DNA of 64,000 nucleotides from Dryococelus australis (taxonomy: Eukaryota > Arthropoda > Insecta > Phasmatodea > Phasmatidae): assembly GCA_029891345.1 (NCBI GenBank), contig CM056993.1, forward strand, positions 105,701,300 to 105,765,299, read 5' to 3'. Below the pieces are notes generated by a model. That model saw nothing but the letters and a program-made list of their open reading frames with translations. It was not told the DNA's origin and ran no database searches. The position numbers and the translations under genes are program-made. This document shows positions 35,991-48,300 of this stretch, in pieces (position 1 is the stretch's first letter; each line of letters starts with the position of its first letter).

Positions 35991-36344
35991 CACTTCTTGC
36001 GATCTACTACACGTCTTAGATCCATATGCTGTACGTAAAATTTAAATTACTTCAGGCGCGTAACCACAAAGGGCTTCAGGGGGGACCGAATGTAACAAGA
36101 TAAAACCAAGGTAAAAGCACTCTTGAGTAAACTCTAAATAAAGTAAATTAGAAATAAAAGTTGTGAGATAAAAAAAATTTTCGTTGAATAATTAATGTAT
36201 TGCTCATGAATTTGTAACTGAGGTACCTCCCTTATAGCACCTGTATAAACTCCTTTTTACTTCCGTCTAGTCTCTCATGTCGGTATTGTTATTTTAGGTT
36301 TTCAAAATATAACTTCTGTTTTTAAATGGCGTACTTTCATGTTA

Positions 36345-36927
36345 TGCTGGAGTCACAATACCCCGACTAACCCGACACGACAACCCCCGCACGACGAAAT
36401 GTGGGAAACAGCCAATGAAAAGCAAGGTCACTGTGAAATCAGTCTAGAAAAAATTACAACCCCGACTGCAAGACAGAATTAAATTCTACTTCTACTTTCC
36501 GTCGTGTCGGGCTCATCGGGGAACACAAAGAATGTAAATACAACATTACAAAACTAAATTTCGTTCTTATTTCCTTACTGATGTAAATAATAAATGAACA
36601 TGGCTACAAAATAACGTACCGGTTTGTATTTAAATACTTCTTTTTTTTTCTCTCTCTCTCTCTCTCTCTCGCTCTCTCGTGTGAGTTCAAATATTGGCAA
36701 AAGCAAAGAACCATTCGCTTTATCATGAGTTTTAAATCGTAGGCTAAATGATTGATAATATAAGGCTAAATTGCCGTAATAATATTTTCAACAGCCAACT
36801 ACCGCTGTTGGGCAGATTTTGTCGGGGTATTGTGAACACTGAATATAATATATTATGGAATTTCATCGAGCACTGACATCTTGTCGGGCTGTCGCATCGT
36901 ATTCGTCGGGATATGGTGATTCCAGCT
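36345..36927. mobile_element. PIF/Harbinger-like MITE
   Basis: Ends tgctggagtcacaatacccc and agctggaatcaccatatccc (reverse complement of the right end) pair for about 40 bases. TTA flanks both sides (36342-36344 and 36928-36930), the TWA duplication typical of PIF/Harbinger. 583 bp, non-coding; a CT microsatellite lies at 36651-36677. Confidence 0.8.
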
Positions 36928-37005
36928 TTAGTGTTTTCATGTGGATAGTAATAACAACTTGTTACAGTGGCCGCGGAGGTAGTATAATGAAAGACAGAAT
37001 ACACA

Positions 37006-37310
37006 CATGGACGTAGCTATAAATTGTCATAGAGGGGCAAAAATTAATTTTATAAGCATTTTTTTACATTCACATATTAATGGTTTCATTAATTTGGTCG
37101 ATTTTTGCACAGGAAACGCTTACAGAGATTTTTGTTATGTGGAATATAAAATATATGGCAAATTTGTTTTGATTTGCAATTTGCGTAGTTTCGCTTCTTC
37201 ACTGCTTCAGAGAGACAGTCGTCGTCCACCTCCACTGGTCCATCACTACTACGTCCGTCCTAACTTTCCCCAAACAAAATCCCCGCACACGTGCCTGCCT
37301 TGGGCCTCAC
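37006..37310 (+). mobile_element. Possible hAT-like fragment
   Basis: Starts atggacgtagctataaattg and is followed by aggggcaaa, resembling the GGCGTAGC-type ends seen at 11127 and 63643. No second end found. The reading frame in it (37007-37315) is not recognised. Confidence 0.3.
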
Positions 37311-37315
37311 ACTAA

Positions 37316-37681
37316 GATGAGCACTTTCGAAAAACCTGCTTAAGATCTCCTTGTATGCATATTGTGTATTCTTCCACCAAGGGGCCTGACCACTTTATTC
37401 GTGCGTCGGTCAAGTGCAACTAAATAGTTTTTATCAAATTCGGTATTTTACAAATGGATATATTCTTAAACATATATGCATGAAAAAAGTAAAATAAAAC
37501 AGTATTCACTAATATTTACTTAACACTTGCAATTTAACGTTAACACATGAAACTACATTATTTTCGTCGTTGCCAACTTTACTGGGAGCGTGAGTCAGTG
37601 TACCCGTTAAAATATACGCAGGAAGGAGGAGTGAAATTTTCCAAAGTTCGATTGCAAAACTGCTCACTTTCACCGTGAAAA
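37316..37681 (-). mobile_element. MITE family A, copy 4
   Basis: Internal match to copies 2 and 5 (cctgcttaagatctcct, cactttattcgtgcgtcggt, gttgccaactttactggg). The outermost bases of the left end are missing. Confidence 0.7.
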
Positions 37682-37875
37682 GACTTTACTTTGTTTATGC
37701 GCAATCCAAGTAAAACATTGTAATCGACAGGAATGTAAACGTGATACTTTTAGGCAAATAATATACACTAATGTGTATACAACAAGAAATACTGACTTCA
37801 GTCGACACAGATTTAAACTTTACACTCGCCGAGTGTTAAGAAACTATTTTTATCAATTCAGTGCCAAGTTAACTA

Positions 37876-38227
37876 CAACCTTCACGGTAAAATGAGCACT
37901 TTTGAAAGCCCTGCTTAAGATCTACTTGAATGCACGTTGTGCATTATTCCACTTTATGTAAAATTAACATTGCCATGGCCTTATCACTTTATCCATGGTC
38001 AAGTGAAACTGTGAATTTATTAGAAAAGAAAGTATTTTCCAAATTTGCTAATTTATACATTTCGGTGCATAAAAAAACGTAAAGTGAAAGAAATGATATG
38101 AGTTATCACAAATGGTTACCTAACACTTTTTATTCGTATTCAGTAAGATATGTAACTGCTTCCCATCCATCGTTACCAACTTTACTGGGTTGATTTCAAA
38201 AGTGCTCACGTTATCGCGAACAGCCTT
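37876..38227 (-). mobile_element. MITE family A, copy 5
   Basis: Runs from ttcacggtaaaatgagcac to tgctcacgttatcgcgaacag, inverted ends as in the type copy. A further scrap of the right end may lie at about 38309-38330. Confidence 0.75.
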
Positions 38228-38339
38228 TAGGAGCCTGCATGGCAGAGCGTAATTTGTCACATATGTAGTTATAGGTAATGATTATTTTTCATGGGTTTGC
38301 TTCAGAAATGCCTACTTTACGTGAACCGCTTGTTCTCTA

Positions 38340-39020
38340 GAAAAAGTGACCTTTGAAAAAATTGTCCTGTCTTTAACTGCATGCATTTTAACATGAAGAC
38401 ACATCGACATCGCAGTGGCGCTCACATAATATTGCGTTCTGTAAAAAAAGGGGCGGGAAAGAAGTGAAAAGACATAAAACACACACACACACCTACATAC
38501 AATACCTGTGGTAGTAACCTAAAAAAAAATATAGTTAGTTAAATATTTTTCTAGTTTTATACTTAATTTTTCCATTTTGTTAGTAATGCTAATTATTGTA
38601 TACTGCTCCAACAGTTGTATCTCCGAACCTCAGATTTGGAATACGCCTGAACTAGATGTATAAATATCGGTGATCTTCGGGACTGTGAACATCCCTCATG
38701 GAGCACCACTGGACAATGATAACAGATAGAAACACTTATCCGCGTTAGCATTTTATTAAAAGTGTAATGTTCAACATAATAACCGGTGAAATTAATCTAG
38801 CAATTTTATACCTGAAATTGGCGTAACTGTAACATAATAAGGTTTCTAACGATCTCACGGTGTTGGTTGACGCTAACCATTATGTCTGTTGCAAAGCGAA
38901 ATTTTGTACGAAACGAAAAGATTCAGAACGGGCAGAAAGAAGGAAATAAATAAGAATTTTATAACAGCGTGAAATGTTGTAGGAAACGAGGTCGGGAATT
39001 CTAGAAGAGCCTAATTAACC
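38340..39020. other. No gene recognised
   Basis: AT-rich sequence with a short (ac)n tract near 38478 and no recognised coding or repeat feature. Confidence 0.3.
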
Positions 39021-39029
39021 CTGGATCAA

Positions 39030-39330
39030 TAACACGACATATCCCTCCGCCGGCGAGCGCGCGCGGCGCGCGGATATAAATCATCCCGCGAAGTCTCCCT
39101 CCACTGAAGGACACGAATAAAAAAATTCTTCGACGTGTTTCAGTTGGGGTCTGGAATGTCAGGCGGTCACCCCGCGAGCCTCCGACCACTGCGGATCTGT
39201 ATCCAGGTTCGCGCACGCAGTGTGAGAAGACGTGTGCGTTTCGTAGACAAGAGGCAGTGTTTTCTTATGCGGGGACGCTCTCGTTTCACCCCTCCCTCCG
39301 CGGCCGCCACGGGTTGCTGCAGCATCGGGC
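39030..39330 (+). promoter_or_regulatory. CpG island with TATA box, candidate promoter
   Basis: A second GC-rich block, starting ccgccggcgagcgcgcgcgg. A TATA-like element (ggatataaatca, about 39070) lies about 30 bp upstream of candidate starts near 39100. Microsatellites (TG)n and (CT)n follow at 39341-39440. The reading frames across it look compositional. It could drive a host transcript or be the internal part of a transposon. Confidence 0.35.
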
Positions 39331-39340
39331 CTCGTTTGCG

Positions 39341-39379
39341 TGTGTGTGTGTGTGTCTCTCTCTCTCTCTCTTCTCTCTC

Positions 39380-39440
<61 letters not shown>
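39341..39440. repeat. (TG)n then (CT)n microsatellite
   Basis: About 13 bp of TG followed by about 87 bp of CT; the Ser/Leu- and Arg/Glu-rich frames on the two strands are artefacts. Confidence 0.95.
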
Positions 39441-39443
<3 letters not shown>

Positions 39444-39517
39444 GGAACGACGTCGGTCCACGTGGTTCCTCTCGGAAGTGCCGTCCTTCACTGCGTTGGA
39501 TACTGGGTGCACCTAGG

Positions 39518-39830
39518 TATAGTCTGTTCGCAGCAACTCCACACTTTTCGAACCAAACCTTTGAAAAAATCTTCTCACTTATGACGCGTTTGGTTGTTTC
39601 CTAAACATGCAAAAGAGTTGTATACTTCTGTCAACATAATAGTATCTTATTTTTATTAAAATGAAATTTTACTTATATTGTATTTATAAATTATAACATC
39701 ATTTTTAATTAATATAGAAAAAAATATGTGTGATTGCAGTGGCTGGTAAAAATAGTTATGCAAAGTAGGTCCGTAAAATTGCAGGGCGTTGTCCCTTGCC
39801 TTTGGTGTAATTTTCTGAACATGATTAACT
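39518..39830 (+). mobile_element. MITE family B, copy 2
   Basis: Starts tatagtctgttcgcagcaac and shares ccaaacctttgaaaaaatc, gcgtttggttgtttccta and cctttggtgtaattt with the other copies. The right terminal repeat is not visible. Confidence 0.65.
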
Positions 39831-40430
39831 TTTTTTTTTCTTGAGTTGGAGGGTAGTCTGGATGTAGAACTTCAGCAGGGCTTTAGAAAAACTGGAAGTC
39901 ACTTTCTATACGCATTACGACTTGTTGTGCTATTTTAGTTTCTCCAGTGCAGTGAAAAAGTGTAAATAAATCATGATCTTTAGCGCCTCCTGCTTCTATC
40001 TCCCCAATTTGGCGATAGCTACAGTATATGAGCTTAGAGGATGGCGTCTTTCCACATTAAAGAAAAAAAATAAGTTTGTCGCGGTGAGAGAGGATGCGTT
40101 TGCAAGTTGCCATTTCACAGACCACGGCAGACTGAATATTTCGTAGCAGATTATTATTTTCTGCTCGGATTCATTTAAGTTAATTTAATTCAGGTCTTCT
40201 TTTTTAATTGGTACCTATTCGCAAACATAAAGAATAACAGAAATTGAAGCATGCAATTACTCCTCGTACAAAACACCCAACGGTTGGAGATTTTTTTTAT
40301 TTGTAGATATTAATGTTTTGCGGGTTTTATGGGGGAGAGAAATTCCTGTGACTAGTATTAAGTCATACGTATACGCTAAACAATGAAGTCATTGTTTGAA
40401 GATCCCAAAAAATGACCGAAAATCGCAATA
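39830..40430. other. No gene recognised
   Basis: Contains a short stretch (39858-39905) resembling one arm of the hairpin at 32756. Otherwise unrecognised AT-rich sequence. Confidence 0.3.
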
Positions 40431-41344
40431 TTTTAAAGAAAGTTATTTTATTTCCGGGGGGGGGGGATCATTTTTTTTAAATAAAATGTTATGATTCATA
40501 CCGTAATAAATATCAAGAGCTAAATTTAAAAATGCAGTTATTATATTAAAAGTTAAAATTAGAGTCCAGTAGATAGGAAATGTAAACACTAAGACAAGGG
40601 CTAGAGGCAGAGGATCGAGGATCCATTCGTGCTCTCTCATTCCGATCGGCCGGCGACCATATTGGATCCGATGACCTTGACCCTAGAGACCTTTGACATT
40701 GAAAATCCAAAAAAACCAAACAATTAGGAAAATATAAAAAATAACAAAATCCAAAAATCCATAAATAAACTAATTTAGACAAAATAAAAAATAAAAATTA
40801 ATGAAAAATCCCAAAACATACAACAAATTTAAAAATTTAAAAAATAAAACACCAAAAAAATAATATATAAATAAAATATCAAACGGTAAAAAAAATCTGA
40901 GACATCCCAGAAATGTATAAAAAAGTTTACAAAAATTTATAGAAAATTTATTTTAAAAAATTTTCATTTCCGGAGGTCCCCCTCCTCCACTCACCATGAA
41001 TCATTATATCGTATGCAGGTATATTATTATTTTTTTAGTTTGTCATTTGTTTATACAGTGCTGGATGACACCATCTTGAATTTCATATTTTTGCTTTTAC
41101 ATCACCTAGGTGGCACTAATTTCTTGATTATGCCGCCTGCTATCGGCCTGTACCGAATTGTGACATTAACCATTCTTGCAAAGTAAGTAATCTGTCATAT
41201 TTAATTTTTTTTTGTTTTATTCTTAAATACGTATAATTTTATTTTTAATAATTTTATATACAGCAGAGGGTGTTTTGAAATACAAAACGAAACATTAAAA
41301 AAAAAACTTTAAATAACACGAGGAAATACATAAGCTCTTGAATA

Positions 41345-41510
41345 AAAGTCTTTATTTATACACCGGCCTCTTCCACGGCGAGTTCGCCTCTTGATGTTTG
41401 CTTCAGCGACCGAGGAATTGTAGTGGGCAGGGAAACCCCACCACTTGACGTACACCCTTCGTTACGTCGTTTCAGCACCTTCTCGACCAAATACACGTCT
41501 GGTATCTCCG
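41345..41510 (-). pseudogene. Chromodomain-like coding relic in LIR member 2
   Basis: On the minus strand the motifs VYLVEKVLKRR and YVKWWGFPAHYNS appear in order, a pattern typical of the chromodomain at the C-terminus of Polinton/Maverick and some Gypsy integrases. A basic RRTRRGRGR tail and an AATAAA signal (complement, about 41350-41355) follow. In the family, the domain steers integration. It is the main hint at the element's class. Fossil; the class assignment is inference. Confidence 0.5.
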
Positions 41511-41639
41511 TAGGCTGGATCCCCAATCACCGAGTTGCCATGTGATTGTAGCTGGTCAATCGTATGCAGGCATTGAGACATCACAGGTATAGACAGGCAG
41601 GGCAGCTGACCTTGACAAATCAATAGTAAAATGATATGT

Positions 41640-41820
41640 CCATCAATCTTTCGCAATTAGCACCACATTCTCTCAATCTTTCCATCAATCTTGCAATCTT
41701 TCCATCAATCTTTCGCAATCGGCAACACAATCAGCACCACAGTCTTTCAATCTTTCCATAAATCTTTCAACATTGCCATCAATCTTTCACAATATTTCCA
41801 TCGATCATGAATCTATATTC
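41640..41820 (-). repeat. Minisatellite shared with 25250-26070
   Basis: Units of ccatcaatctttc, the complement of the gattgatggaaag unit of member 1. Same relative position between the shared 3' region and the ccgagttgccatgtgattg block. Confidence 0.85.
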
Positions 41821-42241
41821 AATCCATGGGTTTATCATCTGTCTCTACCATACATATAAATAAAGCGATTCTCCAACTGTCTCCAAATTTGTACTTGTCG
41901 ACAGAATTAATGCTATGTATGCAGTCAACTATCCGTGCATTTTTTAACTACGTCTGTATTATCATTATATATGTATATCTGACTGTTTATAGTGGAGTGC
42001 TCGAAGCACCAATTTTAAGTTTTGGGGGATTAAAGAATACGAGACACAAAAATTAAGAAAAAATGGTGTATAGTAATAATTTATTATTATTTGTAATTAA
42101 AATTTCAGAAGGAAGCAGTTCATCGCATCATGCGATATATCCCCAATTCTACAGCTTACTAATGACTGAAGATATCGCAACAATGTATGAGAGATCCCCG
42201 CGTTTTTGCAGCTCAATCAAACATTTGAGTCTATCAACAAG

Positions 42242-42628
42242 TTAATTAGAGTCTTCGGAAAGTAGGTAGCCTGTATTCTCGGCATCTTCTGCCTTCTTCG
42301 TGTCGCTTGTTGCAGCAAATGTGTTGGAAGGGTGTGTCAGTGCATCGAGAAAAATGCCATCGTTGTCTTCAGCACTATCACTGTCTTCAGCACTATCACT
42401 GTCTTCAGCACTATCACTGTCTTCATGTTCATTTTCATCTATTATGTTGTCTTCATGGTCATCTTCACCTCCTGTTATGTATTCTATATTAAATTTTCTT
42501 TTCTTTGTAGCGGGAGTTGTATGCTCATCAGTATTTAGAGCCGACGTCAGTTTATTTTGAAGTTCGTCGACTTCACGCAAAAGTCTTGCAAGTGTATATT
42601 CCACACAAACCGACTCTACTGCACTCAT
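42242..42628 (-). pseudogene. Acidic coding segment of LIR member 2
   Basis: An open stretch of 128 codons with a leucine-rich N-terminal helix (VEYTLARLLREVDELQNKL), a short basic block TKKRKFN that could be a nuclear localisation signal, and a long acidic region with three copies of the six-residue unit EDSDSA (18-bp tandem repeat, about 42369-42425). It follows the zinc-finger relic and precedes the conserved C-terminal piece. Function unknown; a DNA-binding regulator is a guess. Confidence 0.45.
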
Positions 42629-42639
42629 TCCGTCTTAAG

Positions 42640-42990
42640 CATTAACTTTCTATTCATAATCGTCTATCGAATAGGTACTCGTCGTAGCAGCAAGAAGTAT
42701 GGCCGGCAACACTTGCTGACGCTTAGTAGATAAGTCCTTGCAGTTCTTGGTATGTTCTTTTAATGTATTGCCTTGTTGAAACTGCATGGGACCAATGTCG
42801 TAATTCTTCACCGCGCGAAAAGGACTCTTCGTATAGACAATTCTGTCATGCCAAAGAGCATATTGATCATAGGTGAAAACTCGATCACAGTATCGGCACT
42901 GACGACAATCAGGTAGCGATCATGCAGGTCGCAGCTCCATGTTAGTAGAGGCCGAGGGCAGGCCTTCGTATTCGCAATTAATCTTCATGA
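42640..42990 (-). pseudogene. C2H2-type zinc-finger coding relic, LIR member 2
   Basis: The minus strand near 42985 reads MKINCEYEGLPSASTNMEL, then CRQCRYCDRVFTYDQYALWH, then YTKSPFR and LKEHTKNC. Matching pieces occur at 53061-53426 and 52440-52770. The cysteine and histidine pattern suggests zinc-binding modules that would contact DNA or RNA. No known family is recognised. Confidence 0.5.
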
Positions 42991-43264
42991 TAACGAGAGA
43001 GCGCTTCCAAATCGATGTCCACCTCACGGTGTCAGAACATCAACTACTATTTTCTCTATAGCAGCCATTCTTTTTACAGTAAAGAACCTAGCTTGTGCCC
43101 ACAAAATTACTTTCACTATAAAATGTATATGTTAAAAATATTGGAGCACTCTGAAAAAAACCCACATACTCGTTCGCCCGAGAAGAAACACGCAAATACT
43201 TATATAACAATATGCTTGTAAGCATATATAAAAAATAATTTTTATTTACTAATTAGTATACCTA

Positions 43265-43856
43265 AACTTAATTATATATTGATTATATTAAAAATAATAT
43301 TATATTTCTCTATTCCTATGTACACGTATGCCTATTAGCATATTAAAAATATATTATATTTTTATGTAAGTATATTTAATTAGTAAATATATTGTTTAAG
43401 AGTCTACTGTAATTGTTCTTCCAGTGCCTCACGTGAAGAAGAGGACAAATTTCAAGCCCCAAAACGTCGTGAAGACTTCTAATTACTTTTGTGTTATTTT
43501 TTTGTCGTTCTGTGCCCTCTCTGTTGGTTTATCTGCTCTTTTCTCTGGATATTTTTGTGGTTCTAATGTTGTACGTAGTGTTGAATTATTTGATTTTATA
43601 ATATGACAAGTAATACGTTTTGAATTGTGTTTTTATAGTTCAACTGTTTCCACTGATATTGTTTTTATGCGCTGTTTTATTCACTTGTGTGGCGTTATAG
43701 TCATTGTATTGTCTTTTTTTTTGTTTTCTTTTGTCGTCTGTTCTGTTTTGTAATAATATGTTGTTCGTCCGTCTTTTTGTCGTTTTGATTATATACATAT
43801 TTGTTTTCTATTCCCAAAGAAACAGATTTTCCTAATAATCTGTCTGTGGTGTCGTA

Positions 43857-43895
<39 letters not shown>

Positions 43896-44800
43896 AGTTC
43901 TATGCGTGCTATCTTATTTATTCTCATGGTCGGCAATGGACACAGTCTAATCACACCATCATAATAACATGTTCTTGTCCGTTTCATTATCTGTTTGAAG
44001 GGGAATGTGACTAGTAGCTGCATGGATAATTTGTCAACATACACAACTAAAACAAGTTGTTATCATTTTTAATAGAGTAACCATTTTAAACAGCAGAATT
44101 CGTCTGAGCTTAAATGAGTTTTGGAGGGCGCAGAACCTGCGAGAAGAAAGATAAATTTCCAACCACCGATTTAGCCCCCCTTCTCGAAAGGTATTTTTAA
44201 CACCCTGTCCTATAAACAGATGGTTTAATAAGTCCCATTTGGGGGGGGGGGGAGGGCGCATTCAAATCCACCAGGTGGTTCGGATCCTAACATCTTGTCT
44301 CCTGAACTACTCGAGAATAATCGCTTCATTCCTTTAAAAAAAATATATTAGAATGTCTAAACTACTTGTTTTTCTACATTTGAACAATATTAAAAACGTG
44401 TTTTTTTTTTAAGGAATGACATACTATTGTAATGTATTTACAACAAGATTCATTATACAGTCGAATTCTTGAACTATCATTCGTCACTTTGTAGTAAGTA
44501 GAATGCGATCGATATTTAGCCTCAACATTTATTTTCGCAGACGTTATCTTGATGCTAGAGGGGAGATGTTTCTTACATTTTCTGTGAAAAAAAATCAGGA
44601 GCAAGAACATCTTGGTTGGCACAGCCTCGTTAATGTGCTTAAATGTCTTAATCATTTTATATTATGAGGGATATGATTCATTTCTATTGTATATTGTCTA
44701 AAAAAAAAGTGTTGTAATAAAAGTTTAGATTTAAAAAATTAATTTTCAAGAAAATTAAACGAAACCTAAAATTTTCAATTTTGCACGTTTCGTCTGACAG
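43265..44800. other. No gene recognised; T-run and G-run
   Basis: Includes a 30-base T run at 43861-43890, a T/G-rich stretch (43480-43800) that resembles LINE 3' non-coding sequence but lacks proof, and a G run at 44239-44253. No coding region recognised. Confidence 0.35.
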
Positions 44801-47540
44801 ATTTACATTTTTAATCCCAGTCGTTTTGTATTCCAGTTAAAGTATTTTTTGATGTTGCAAGAAGACACAAAATTTAAATCATTACGAAAGTAAGCATTTT
44901 TAGTACACACTTTAATATTGTATAATAAAGTTGCAAACTGCCTTAAAATATATAAAATATTCGACACTCTGAGCATTTTTATCTGCCCAACAGCAAGTAA
45001 ATTCAAGCTAAAGAGTGTATATATGCACGATAATGGTAAATATGTTACGGTAAATGGTACCAATTATTCACTGGCCTGCAAAATAATATAAATAACTCAA
45101 CAAATATTATTTATAAATTAAATCGTAAATTTGTCTATACTCTGAATGCAAAATCGTGTTAGCGTGGGCTTCACAAGAAAACGGTTAAATCTTCACTATA
45201 GAAATTTAATTTTCTTCGGTAAGTGTTTTGTTCCCATTAATATACGTAACACCACTTCACAAATTAACAACGTTCGGTGTGGGAAGGACAAAAATATTTG
45301 AATATATTCAAATCTTCAGTGAACAATGTAAAGAAAAATAACACATACAGATATTTAGAAACAACAGTTTGCCTAAAACGGTAGGAAAATTATTTTGTAC
45401 ACTTATTCAAGTCTAAAATGAAATTTTTAATGGGTGTTGGAGGAGAAAGAAGAGTCGAAGGAGATGTAAAATACCAGCGCATAAAATTATCCACTGGAAA
45501 CTTAAGAAATAGCGATAGCATTTCCTAGCATAAATATTGTTTGGCAACTTTGAACGCGTGACTACAAAACTGTCCAATACAAAGAAATCTACAGAAATGT
45601 AGCAGCACAATTTGGACTGAAAAATAAAAATAAAAATTTTGAACAGAAAACTTGGACCACCTCAAGAGCTGATGTGTTTATAGATAGCCCACTTGCATAG
45701 TAATTCCAAAACAAATGTGGATCTGAGGAATAGATTAAATGTTCAAAAAAATCGCATATATGTCTGCATTGTAAGTAAAGTTAAGATGGCACTGCTTTGT
45801 AGTCAACCTGACAGTCATTGCACATGAGATTTTACCATTATTTTCCTTTGTAATAAATCCCCCCTTTTTTTCTTGGCGAACAGGTCTACGCTACACCACT
45901 GGGTACACGTCACCTAAGATGTTTCAATATTTTTACACAGGACAGGGACCACTTAATTTCTAGACAGAAATTGTAGCAATATATACATGTGGGCCTTGCC
46001 AACAAGAACAAAGAAATTTGCATTTTTACTGACATGCTCTTGCTAAACGTTGAAGTCTTACAGTATCACGACTGCATCGCTCAGTAATAGCTGGTTTCAT
46101 GGCAGGGCTCCGTGTGAGAATCTAAGGTGGAAAACGAATCTATACTAATTCTAGCAACACACATTCCATATAAAATTTCCGTAGCTTTTCCTCCATCTCA
46201 GTCTTCCAGAATTCACTGTCACGTTCAACACGTATTGCGTGAAGTCCTAGAGGTCTCCATATGCCCAAAAATGCAGTACTCTTTTTGGGTTATTTGCAAC
46301 TGGCCTTGAATTTGGTAATAATGGTGATGTTTCTCGTTCATTTGAAATTCACCGACAACTACTCTTACTGCAGAACTTTCCACTGATTTAGAGCATGTGT
46401 TGGGTTCATAGGCGATATGCTAAGATTCAGTAATCTCAACTCATAGTCATAGATGTGCAAAGAACATGAAAGTAGTGTACTACTGTGGTCTCACTGAAAT
46501 GTGACATCTAGAAGCAACGGTTCTTCACCAGCCCCTCTTCCCCTACCCCTTCTCAAGCATGTAATTTTAGCAAATTTAAACAACCTAACTTGGTAGTTAT
46601 AAATATTTTGCTAATTGTAACCTACTAACAGATTACATACTTCTCGTTTTTTTTTTTTTCTTTGTTACAAATAATTTTACCTTACACTCTTGAGAATATT
46701 TTCTGTTATATCATGACATTTACTCGTAATTTTGTGTGGCACTTTACTTTATAGTCAGGAAATGTTGTTTTACTGGTCGTTTACATTTCTTGCAATCATA
46801 TGCGATTATTTTCTCTTGCATGAATGCGTAATTTGCTTTCCCTAACGTGTAGAGACTCTGGGGTGTCAGAGGTGTCTGCCCGGCTGGTCATGCTTTTGTC
46901 GTAGGCCACAGCAACCAGTTTTTTTGCTTTGCTTGATGTATTCTTGTTTATCCTCCGTACAGTGTTTTAATTTTATGGCATCTTGCTTCGTGTTCTCACA
47001 CAACATTGACACCACCAACTAAAAATTATAACTCCTGTATTATTATAAACGTACTTGACATTGCTACACTCGATTCGAACTTTCGTCACAGAGTTGAGAG
47101 ATGAGTTGTAAACACTAGAGAAATATATCATACAGAAAATGTAGCTGTTGAATAAAATGCGATATGGCCCTGATTCATTTCAAGAGAAGGATAAAATATC
47201 ATTAAATTCCAAAACACATTGTGGGGTACCATAGTAACTTAACAAGTGCATAGCGTGCTGTGAATATTTTTGGTCAATATTTCCAGCATCAGACGCTCAT
47301 TCATTAACAAAAAATCGCTGTACTTGGAACCAATCATTAACAAGAAGCAAAAGTTGGCGTATAAAATTACGGATTATATCCAGAGTATGACTGATTAGCC
47401 GCGTAGAGCCTTTTTAGGGCGTTAAACCAGTGCATCCCAGTGCAATCCTGACAAAATTAACCGTGTCTTAGGAAAAAGCTGTGTGCAATATAATCAGTGA
47501 GTCAGTGAATAGCTAGGATGCTTCGATGACGCATTCGAAC
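44800..47540. other. No gene recognised
   Basis: 2.7 kb of AT-rich sequence. At 45886-45902 the string ctacgctacaccactg looks like the end of a hAT-type element of the 11127 kind, but the opposite end was not found. Short reading frames here match nothing I know. Confidence 0.3.
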
Positions 47541-47546
47541 CAGGTA

Positions 47547-47970
47547 AAGGCTGTTCACGATAAAGTGAGCACCTTTGAAATCAACCTCAGAAAAAAGTCC
47601 ACTCTCCCTACCTGCGTATATTTTAACGGACGCCCTGATTCACTAGCGCCCAGTAAAGGTGGTAACGATCGATGGAAAGTAGTTCCATATTTTAACGTCG
47701 AATAAAAATGTTAGTTAACCATGTGTGATTACTTAAATTATTTATTTCGCTTTCTGTCCCCCCCCCCCCCCCCCAACGAAGTGTAAAAATTACCAGATTT
47801 GTACCGTATTTACTTATAATAATCTCGCACATTCACCTGACCGACGCATGAATAAAGTGATGAGGCTCATGGCAATGTTAACTTTATATAAGGCGGAAGT
47901 ACACATAACGTGCATGCAAGTAGATCTTAAGCAGGTCTTCCAAAAGTACTCATTTTACCATGAACAGCCT
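47547..47970 (+). mobile_element. MITE family A, copy 6
   Basis: Complete copy, aaggctgttcacgataaagt to tcattttaccatgaacagcc, with a C run of about 16 (47758-47773) in place of the T-rich segment in other copies. Confidence 0.85.
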
Positions 47971-48002
47971 ATATAAACTAATTACGGAGGTAGAGCAAGG
48001 GA

Positions 48003-48265
48003 GCGGCCGCGGTGGTGTAATGGTTAGTCTACTCTTCTTCCACCAAGGCGAACCGGGCTCGATTCCCGGCGGGATCACCCCCGGAGTTCCGAATGTTGGG
48101 ATCGTGGCGGACGATGCCGCTGGTCGGCGGGTTTTCTCGGGGATCTCCCGCTTCTCCCGCCCTTGCATTCCAGCGCTGCTCCATACTTGCCTCGCTGCAC
48201 CCTCATCGGCACTGAAGACCTCGATTTTAATAGCCACTCAAATCTCCTCGCTCACTCGATAAAGA
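48003..48265 (+). mobile_element. tRNA-derived SINE, family S1, copy 2 (best preserved)
   Basis: The head gcggtggtgtaatggttag (A-box) and gggctcgattcccgg (B-box, 48056-48070) look like a tRNA of the Glu-like type. The core ggtcggcgggttttctcggg and the ccctcatcggcactgaagac segment follow. It is placed between MITE A and MITE B copies. Confidence 0.85.
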
Positions 48266-48300
48266 GCCAATCGTTGTACTACGGGAGACAGGGTGGTGTC

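Larger units (their letters stand above)
40430..43260 (-). mobile_element. LIR family, member 2 (fossil; possibly Polinton-like)
   Basis: Collinear with one arm of the 50-54 kb palindrome: atccattcgtgctctctcat/gatcggccgg near 40620, an A-rich region, catttccggaggt (40968), a segment ending caccgagttgccatgtgatt (41527), a minisatellite, a zinc-finger coding relic and the terminal motif ggagcactctga (43143). Coding relics run on the minus strand. Only one arm is present here. Broken and inactive. Confidence 0.6.

Noticed and set aside
42300-42560. Plus-strand Ser-rich frame opposite the acidic segment
   Set aside because: It is the shadow of the minus-strand EDSDSA repeat.
44803-45063. Minus-strand 86-residue frame
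   Set aside because: AT-rich, no recognised domain, no gene-like context.
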